A stretch of DNA of 9,798 bases from an uncultured Oscillospiraceae bacterium (GTDB lineage: Bacteria; Bacillota; Clostridia; Oscillospirales; Oscillospiraceae): positions 1-9,798 of the forward strand of contig CAKTQE010000070.1 in assembly GCA_934593275.1 (NCBI GenBank). The letters run 5' to 3'. The position numbers and the translations under genes were made by a program. A model generated the notes under the pieces. It was not told the DNA's origin and did no database searches. It saw nothing but the letters and a program-made list of their open reading frames with translations. How positions within the stretch are numbered: position 1 is the stretch's first letter; each line of letters begins with the position of its first letter. This document shows positions 6,495-9,798 of the stretch, piece by piece.

Positions 6495-6616
6495 TCAAAC
6501 TGTCTACCCCCCCCCCAAAAAAAAGGGCTTTTTAGACAAACTTTTGCAGCCCGGTTGCTATTGGGGTCTGCGTGTGTTATATTGAATATCAGTTCTACAT
6601 ATTGGATAATTTAAAT

Positions 6617-6640
6617 CAACACAAGCTTCCATCCGTGTTG
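6617..6640. promoter_or_regulatory. Dyad, possible TetR operator
   Basis: CAACAC (6617-6622) and GTGTTG (6635-6640) are perfect inverted half-sites 12 bases apart, ending 20 bases before the extended -10 box of the operon whose last gene is a TetR-family regulator. Position and symmetry suit an autoregulatory operator. The half-sites are short, so chance is a real alternative. Confidence 0.35.
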
Positions 6641-6660
6641 TTCGGTGTGTCCTCCATTGG

Positions 6661-6669
6661 TGGTATAAT
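6661..6669 (+). promoter_or_regulatory. Extended -10 promoter of the membrane protein-tetR operon
   Basis: TGGTATAAT is a perfect TGnTATAAT extended -10 element. No good -35 lies at 17 bases, which extended -10 promoters tolerate. A weaker alternative is TTGCTA (6555-6560) with TATATT (6578-6583) at 17 bases. Confidence 0.6.
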
Positions 6670-6699
6670 AAAACCATCAAATGAAGGAGGCAATAAGCC

Positions 6700-7053
6700 A
6701 TGAATACAGACAAAATTTACGCTGAACAAATCGCCAATGAATACGCACCGAAAGACACATCCAAGGTTGTCGCACTTCGCAAACTCGATGCCAAAGCGAA
6801 ACGCCCCGCCATCATTTTTACATACAGCGTTGGGATCATCTCTGCACTCATTTTCGGCACGGGAATGTGCCTTGCAATGGGGCAAATCGGTAACGGAACC
6901 ACCGGTTCATTCGTATTGGGAATTGTCGTTGGTATACTGGGAATGATCGGAATGGGCATCAACTATCCGATTTATAAGCGCATCCTGGAAAGCGGCAAGA
7001 GAAAATATGCCTTTGAAATTATGGAGCTGGCCAAAGAGATCAGTGAGAAATAA
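6700..7053 (+). CDS. Small conserved membrane protein (two helices)
   Basis: Encodes 117 residues, preceded by AAGGAGG 9-10 bases before the ATG. The cytoplasmic N-terminal stretch (1-35, MNTDKIYAEQIANEYAPKD, then lysine-rich) leads into two membrane helices (about 36-58 and 70-91) with a short loop, and the protein ends in a charged helix (KRKYAFEIMELAKEISEK). The layout matches a family common in gut Clostridia that is sometimes labelled dihydropteridine reductase. Nothing here supports an enzyme: there is no nucleotide-binding motif and the core is membrane. Three bases separate it from the next gene. It is likely a partner or accessory of the polytopic protein downstream. Confidence 0.8.
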   Translation: MNTDKIYAEQIANEYAPKDTSKVVALRKLDAKAKRPAIIFTYSVGIISALIFGTGMCLAMGQIGNGTTGSFVLGIVVGILGMIGMGINYPIYKRILESGKRKYAFEIMELAKEISEK

Positions 7054-7056
7054 GCC

Positions 7057-7935
7057 GTGAAAAAGGTGCTTGCAATTTTTAGCAAACTCCTGTACCCGCC
7101 TATATGGGTTCTCCTCTTTATACCACCGGTCGTTTTTTCGGTGCTGATTTATATCTTTCTCACAGAACAGAATAATAGTGTGCTGGCGTACCCGATTTAC
7201 GGATTGTCGGCGTACTGCTTGACCGTTTTGATTTTGCCGTTGCCAAAGCAGATACGGAATGCAAAGGTGTGCGTTATGCGGCGGATAAATGACACCGCAT
7301 TCGGCAACAAGTATGTAAGCGACCTTGCGTTTCGGGGCAGCGTCAGCATCTATCAGGGAATCGCTGTAAACTTCTTCTATGGGCTATTTCGTATCATCGT
7401 AGGAATTCGGTATGTATCCGTGTGGTTTATCTCAATGGCGGTTTACTATCTGGTGTTGGCAGTTCTCCGTCTATCACTGATATTGAACTATCGGCACAAG
7501 AGCGAAACCGATGAGCTGCGCTGCTATCGGCGGACGGCGTGGTGGCTGTTTTTGCTCAATCTTCCCATGGGTGGGATGATTCTGCTGATGGTACTGACAA
7601 ACTCCGGGTATTCTTATCCGGGATATGTGATCTATCTGTCGGCCGCGTATACGTTTTACACGATGGTTACATCCGTTGTCAACCTTGTCCGATTCCGCCG
7701 CCTGGGAAGTCCCATCCTATCTGCGGCCAAGGTTTTGAATTTCATTGCCGCACTGATGTCGATTCTCTGCTTGCAAACGGCGATGATTACACGGTTTTCC
7801 ACAGAAGGTGATGGCTTTCGCAAGATGATGAATGCCATAACCGGCGGTGCGATTTGGCTGTCCGTGATTTTGATTGCCGTTTATATGCTACATCGAAGCG
7901 GCAAACGGAGCAATGAGGTGAAATCCGATGAATAA
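7057..7935 (+). CDS. Polytopic membrane protein, unknown family
   Basis: Encodes 292 residues from a GTG start 3 bases after the previous stop; there is no strong ribosome binding site of its own, so translation is probably coupled. About 7-8 hydrophobic segments can be seen (roughly 14-36, 42-62, 96-115, 119-145, 160-181, 186-210, 222-245, 258-278) with arginine-rich loops (RYRHK-like NYRHKSETDELRCYRR, RFRRLG). I find no ATPase, transporter signature or catalytic motif. The last codons overlap the tetR start by 8 bases, so the two are made together. It may be an exporter or sensor component controlled by the regulator; I do not recognise it. Confidence 0.8.
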   Translation: MKKVLAIFSKLLYPPIWVLLFIPPVVFSVLIYIFLTEQNNSVLAYPIYGLSAYCLTVLILPLPKQIRNAKVCVMRRINDTAFGNKYVSDLAFRGSVSIYQGIAVNFFYGLFRIIVGIRYVSVWFISMAVYYLVLAVLRLSLILNYRHKSETDELRCYRRTAWWLFLLNLPMGGMILLMVLTNSGYSYPGYVIYLSAAYTFYTMVTSVVNLVRFRRLGSPILSAAKVLNFIAALMSILCLQTAMITRFSTEGDGFRKMMNAITGGAIWLSVILIAVYMLHRSGKRSNEVKSDE

Positions 7936-8509
7936 GTCTGAAAGCAAATATTTTGCAACCGCCGTGCGTATGGACAAGGCATTTTTGGAACTCATTGAAA
8001 AGAAGGACTTTGCTTACATCACGGTAAAAGAGATTTGTGAAAAAGCAGGGGTCAACCGCTCCACTTTCTATCTGCATTATGAAACCGTCGGTGATTTATT
8101 AGCAGAAAGCGTACAACACATCATTGACGAATTCCTAACATATATGCCCTACGATACGGCTGACTTCCTTGAAAAGCTCCAGGAGCGTCCGCTGGAAGAA
8201 CTCTACCTCATCACGCCGGAATATCTGACACCGTACCTGACTTATATCAAGGAGCATCGACATGTTTTTCGGGCAACTGTAGAGCAGTCATCCGTGCTGC
8301 GGATGGACGATGCTTATCACAAGCTGAACTGCCATGTTTTTATACCGATCTTAAACCGATTTGGAGTACCACCAGAAGATTGGAAATATGTGATGCAGTT
8401 CCATATCAGTGGGGTGATGGCAATCATCAATGAGTGGCTGAAAGACGATTGCAACGATAGCATTGAGCATATTATATCGGTTATGCAGTGCTGCATTAAA
8501 CAGAAGTAA
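7928..8509 (+). CDS. TetR/AcrR-family transcriptional regulator
   Basis: Encodes 193 residues, with GAGGTG 7 bases before the ATG inside the previous gene. The DNA-binding helix-turn-helix lies at about 30-53 (YITVKEICEKAGVNRSTFYLHY), the classic TetR pattern. The C-terminal half has FHISGVMAIINEWLKDD (158-174), resembling the ligand/dimer domain found in DhaS-like regulators (TetR_C_7/8 type). It should repress its own operon until an inducer binds; the dyad at 6617-6640 is a candidate target. The inducer is unknown. Length is normal for the family and there is no truncation. Confidence 0.9.
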   Translation: MNKSESKYFATAVRMDKAFLELIEKKDFAYITVKEICEKAGVNRSTFYLHYETVGDLLAESVQHIIDEFLTYMPYDTADFLEKLQERPLEELYLITPEYLTPYLTYIKEHRHVFRATVEQSSVLRMDDAYHKLNCHVFIPILNRFGVPPEDWKYVMQFHISGVMAIINEWLKDDCNDSIEHIISVMQCCIKQK

Positions 8510-8510
8510 A

Positions 8511-8556
8511 CACAGGCTAACAAATACCGGTTTGATTTATTCTGTTAACCGCTGTG
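8511..8556 (+). other. Bulged stem-loop after tetR
   Basis: CACAG (8511-8515) with CTGTG (8552-8556) and TAACA (8518-8522) with TGTTA (8543-8547) form a bulged stem just after the tetR stop. A T-run (TTTTT) comes only about 15 bases later, so it is a poor terminator. It may protect the mRNA end. Confidence 0.3.
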
Positions 8557-8584
8557 GTCCTTGGCTGCGATTTTTGCTTCAGAA

Positions 8585-8738
8585 AATACCCTTGACAAAT
8601 CTCGTCCCAGGTACAGACGGTGAATTGTCCCAAAGGGACAAGAGCAGCCACCCTGGGGTGCGCCCCGGCAGAAAATGATCGGACTTTATTGGCAGACAAA
8701 AAACTTACGAACGCTGCGAGACTTTTTCTATAAGCTGA
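8585..8738. other. Gene-free, hairpin-rich stretch
   Basis: No gene is supported. TTGTCCC/GGGACAA (8625-8641) is a perfect 7-bp hairpin with a 3-base loop, followed at once by overlapping short dyads around CACCCTGGGGTG and GGGGTGCGCCCC (about 8650-8668). A TTGACA (8592-8597) has no matching -10 box. One frame stays open from about 8598 to 8732 without a start codon or ribosome binding site. It could be a small RNA or a mobile-element remnant. Confidence 0.3.
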
Positions 8739-8763
8739 GGCCGCCCCGAAAAAAGGGACGGCC
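8739..8763 (+). terminator. Rho-independent-type terminator
   Basis: GGCCG/CGGCC closes a stem interrupted by one C/A mismatch, with CCC/GGG and an A-rich loop, followed on the plus strand by TTCTTTGCTTT. It is almost identical to 6471-6494, with one extra A in the loop. It can end transcripts of the tetR operon and lies just before the convergent spore gene. Confidence 0.65.
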
Positions 8764-8800
8764 TTCTTTGCTTTGAAATGCGCAATGGCCTTTTGGCTGC

Positions 8801-8995
8801 TTACTGCATACCGCTTTCGTAGGCCTCGATCATCTTCTTGACCATCTGGCCGCCCACGGAACCGGCCTCACGGCTGGTGAGGTCGCCATTGTAGCCCTGC
8901 TTCAGGTTGACGCCCATTTCCTGAGCAGCCTGCATCTTGAACTTGTCCATAGCTTCCCGGGCCTGGGGAACGTTCAGTTCGTTGCTGTTTTTCAT
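8801..8995 (-). CDS. Alpha/beta-type small acid-soluble spore protein
   Basis: Encodes 64 residues, starting at MKNSNELNVPQAREAMDKF after an AAGGAAGAG-type site. The C-terminal half carries the family signature: GYNGDLTSREAGSVGGQMVKKMI (34-56). These proteins coat and protect DNA in the dormant spore and are degraded by the protease GPR at germination. At the usual GPR cleavage position, where most relatives have Glu, this protein has Gln22 (KMQAAQEMG). Residues are otherwise normal and the length is typical. It is transcribed alone, presumably by sigma-G, although I could not identify a clean sigma-G promoter. It shows that the host forms spores or descends from a spore former. Confidence 0.93.
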   Translation of the reverse strand: MKNSNELNVPQAREAMDKFKMQAAQEMGVNLKQGYNGDLTSREAGSVGGQMVKKMIEAYESGMQ

Positions 8996-9205
8996 AGTGA
9001 TTCTCTTCCTTTCCGTTTCTTTTCGCGGGTTTTCTCCGCAGTCATAGGTTGCGCCGAAACGGGCGGGAAATGTGTGGATTTTTGAGGGAAAGGTGGGGGA
9101 GAATGGAAAAACAGCAGACTTTTTGAAATGGCCCCCCATTGAACGGAAGAGGAGTGATTTTTCATACCATGAGGTGAAAGAAAGGTGAATTTTCACTCGA
9201 GTCTA
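8996..9205. other. Intergenic region between divergent genes
   Basis: This is the upstream region of the spore gene (minus) and of the DUF262 gene (plus). I see no gene. GTGAA/TTCAC (9185-9196) is a small palindrome just before the -35 box of the DUF262 promoter. Base composition shifts from GC-rich to AT-rich near 9190, which may mark an insertion boundary. Confidence 0.35.
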
Positions 9206-9233
9206 TTGAAATACATGAAGATAGGAGTATAAT
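9206..9233 (+). promoter_or_regulatory. Promoter of the DUF262 gene
   Basis: TTGAAA (9206-9211, 5 of 6) and TATAAT (9228-9233, perfect) are 16 bases apart. The leader to the start codon would be about 115 bases and would contain the short open frame at 9225-9344. Confidence 0.6.
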
Positions 9234-9344
9234 CAAGCTATAATAGGGTATGGTGTATCTCCAGAACAGATTTGTCAGATGAACGAGAATGAATTGATTG
9301 AGATCATCGGCAGAGGTGTGGGAAAAAGATATCGATTGAAGTGA
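9225..9344 (+). pseudogene. Startless short frame, possible gene remnant or leader peptide
   Basis: The frame is open for 39 codons with a protein-like composition (IIGYGVSPEQICQMNENEL, then [12 protein letters not shown]) and ends TGA 10 bases before the DUF262 start. Its only ATG (9279) would give 21 residues and has no ribosome binding site. It could be the tail of a deleted gene, or a leader peptide if an unusual start is used. The overlap of its 5' end with the TATAAT favours a remnant. Confidence 0.25.
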
Positions 9345-9354
9345 GGGGCAATAT

Positions 9355-9768
9355 ATGGCACGTTATAGCGTTAATAACTATACAGTTGAGACACTGCTTT
9401 CAAATATAAAATCCGGAAGCATTGCAATCCCGGAGATGCAGCGTCCTTTTGTTTGGGATAGCTCTAAAGTCAGAGACTTGGTTGATTCTTTGTATAAGGG
9501 ATTTCCGGTGGGATATATCATTGTATGGCAAAACCCGGATGTTAAGCTGAAAGACGGAACAAAGTCCTCTGGCAAAAAGGTTCTGATTGATGGGCAACAG
9601 CGTATTACGGCCATGGCTGCCGCAATCGTTGGGCAAGAGGTATTGGATGACCACTATAAGTGGAAGCGCATTTCTATGCGGTTGGATCTGGACTTTGAAG
9701 AACAGATGAACGCGTTGGCAGATAGAGATAAGCTGACACCAAAAGCTTACCGGGAAGAGAATCGATGA
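9355..9768 (+). CDS. DUF262 (GmrS-like) domain protein, short or truncated
   Basis: Encodes 137 residues, with GAGGGG 6 bases before the ATG. Residues 1 to about 105 are a clear DUF262 N-terminus: [23 protein letters not shown] (25-34), [15 protein letters not shown] (42-56) and the nucleotide-handling motif DGQQRITA (79-86). DUF262 occurs in GmrSD, BrxU and SspE, which cut modified or unmodified phage DNA. Those proteins are several hundred residues long and carry a nuclease (DUF1524/HNH) domain, absent here. From about residue 106 the sequence ([29 protein letters not shown]) no longer follows the family pattern, and neither other frame restores it. The stop overlaps a further ATG as ATGA. 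It is either a fusion left by a deletion or a short NTPase subunit of a split system. Confidence 0.75.
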   Translation: MARYSVNNYTVETLLSNIKSGSIAIPEMQRPFVWDSSKVRDLVDSLYKGFPVGYIIVWQNPDVKLKDGTKSSGKKVLIDGQQRITAMAAAIVGQEVLDDHYKWKRISMRLDLDFEEQMNALADRDKLTPKAYREENR

Positions 9769-9798
9769 TAACAAAACCACCTACCAGAGCTTTTATCA
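9765..9798 (+). CDS. Start of a further gene (cut by the window edge)
   Basis: ATG at 9765 overlaps the DUF262 stop (ATGA) and has GGGAAGAG just upstream, the arrangement of a coupled operon gene. Only [11 protein letters not shown] is visible, too little to identify it. Confidence 0.35.
   Translation, partial: MITKPPTRAFI

Noticed and set aside
6501..6538. C10-A8 homopolymer run between TGTCTA and TAGACA arms, as a phase-variation tract or second terminator
   Set aside because: It lies outside any gene and is not placed in a promoter spacer. The inner AAAAAG/CTTTTT stem has too small a loop, and homopolymer length may also be a sequencing artefact.
8517..8699. Small open frames on both strands in the hairpin-rich spacer
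   Set aside because: There is no ribosome binding site or start context, and their coding would run through the hairpins.
9000..9190. Sigma-G promoter for the spore gene
   Set aside because: A GTATG word exists on the minus strand, but no CATNNTA -10 lies at a proper distance, so I could not support a site.

Overview
The window looks like chromosome from a GC-rich, spore-forming member of the Clostridia (Bacillota), probably of Oscillospiraceae type. The reasons are an alpha/beta-type small acid-soluble spore protein gene, strong AGGAGG-type ribosome binding sites throughout, sigma-A-like promoters, a Gram-positive lipoprotein with a short lipobox signal, and a candidate LexA box of the Bacillus type. 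The taxon is inferred from these traits, not from a marker gene.

Layout. 1-472 has no gene. It holds what looks like the end of an IS21-type insertion sequence (1-53), a nested inverted-repeat element with several short hairpins (59-328), and a heptamer tandem repeat (455-482) that runs into the 3' end of the first gene. 473-3036 is a two-gene minus-strand operon: a MATE efflux transporter followed, with a 3-base overlap (TGATG), by a GH3 (NagZ-like) lipoprotein. Both are driven by a good promoter at 3008-3036. 3061-3221 is a 161-bp foldback element (78-base arms, 5-base loop, TTA on both flanks), a MITE by its structure.

3253-6454 is a compact plus-strand cassette of phage origin. It encodes a collagen-repeat tail fibre, a second tail or receptor-binding-like protein, a small phage protein, an XkdX-like protein and an M15 peptidase endolysin with a peptidoglycan-binding domain. 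The window contains no capsid, sheath, tube, tape-measure or holin gene. The cassette starts from its own promoter (consensus -35, 17-bp spacer, TATTAT), with a LexA-like SOS box lying between -35 and -10. A 12-13 bp leader hairpin follows whose 3' arm could pair with the ribosome binding site instead. I read it as a phage tail-fibre/lysin module that was either stranded or kept under DNA-damage control. This is the most interesting unit here.

6471-8763 is an AT-richer island bounded by two nearly identical hairpins. It holds a three-gene operon: a small two-helix membrane protein, a polytopic membrane protein and a TetR-family regulator. An extended -10 promoter and a dyad (a possible operator) lie in front. 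8510-8738 is gene-free but rich in small hairpins. The spore protein gene follows on the minus strand (8801-8995).

9200-9798 is another AT-richer patch. A promoter there drives a short DUF262 (GmrS-like) protein that leaves the family pattern near residue 105 and stops at 137. Its stop overlaps the start of a further frame that runs out of the window. DUF262 proteins belong to anti-phage restriction systems such as GmrSD, BrxU and SspE, so a defence locus may begin at the right edge.
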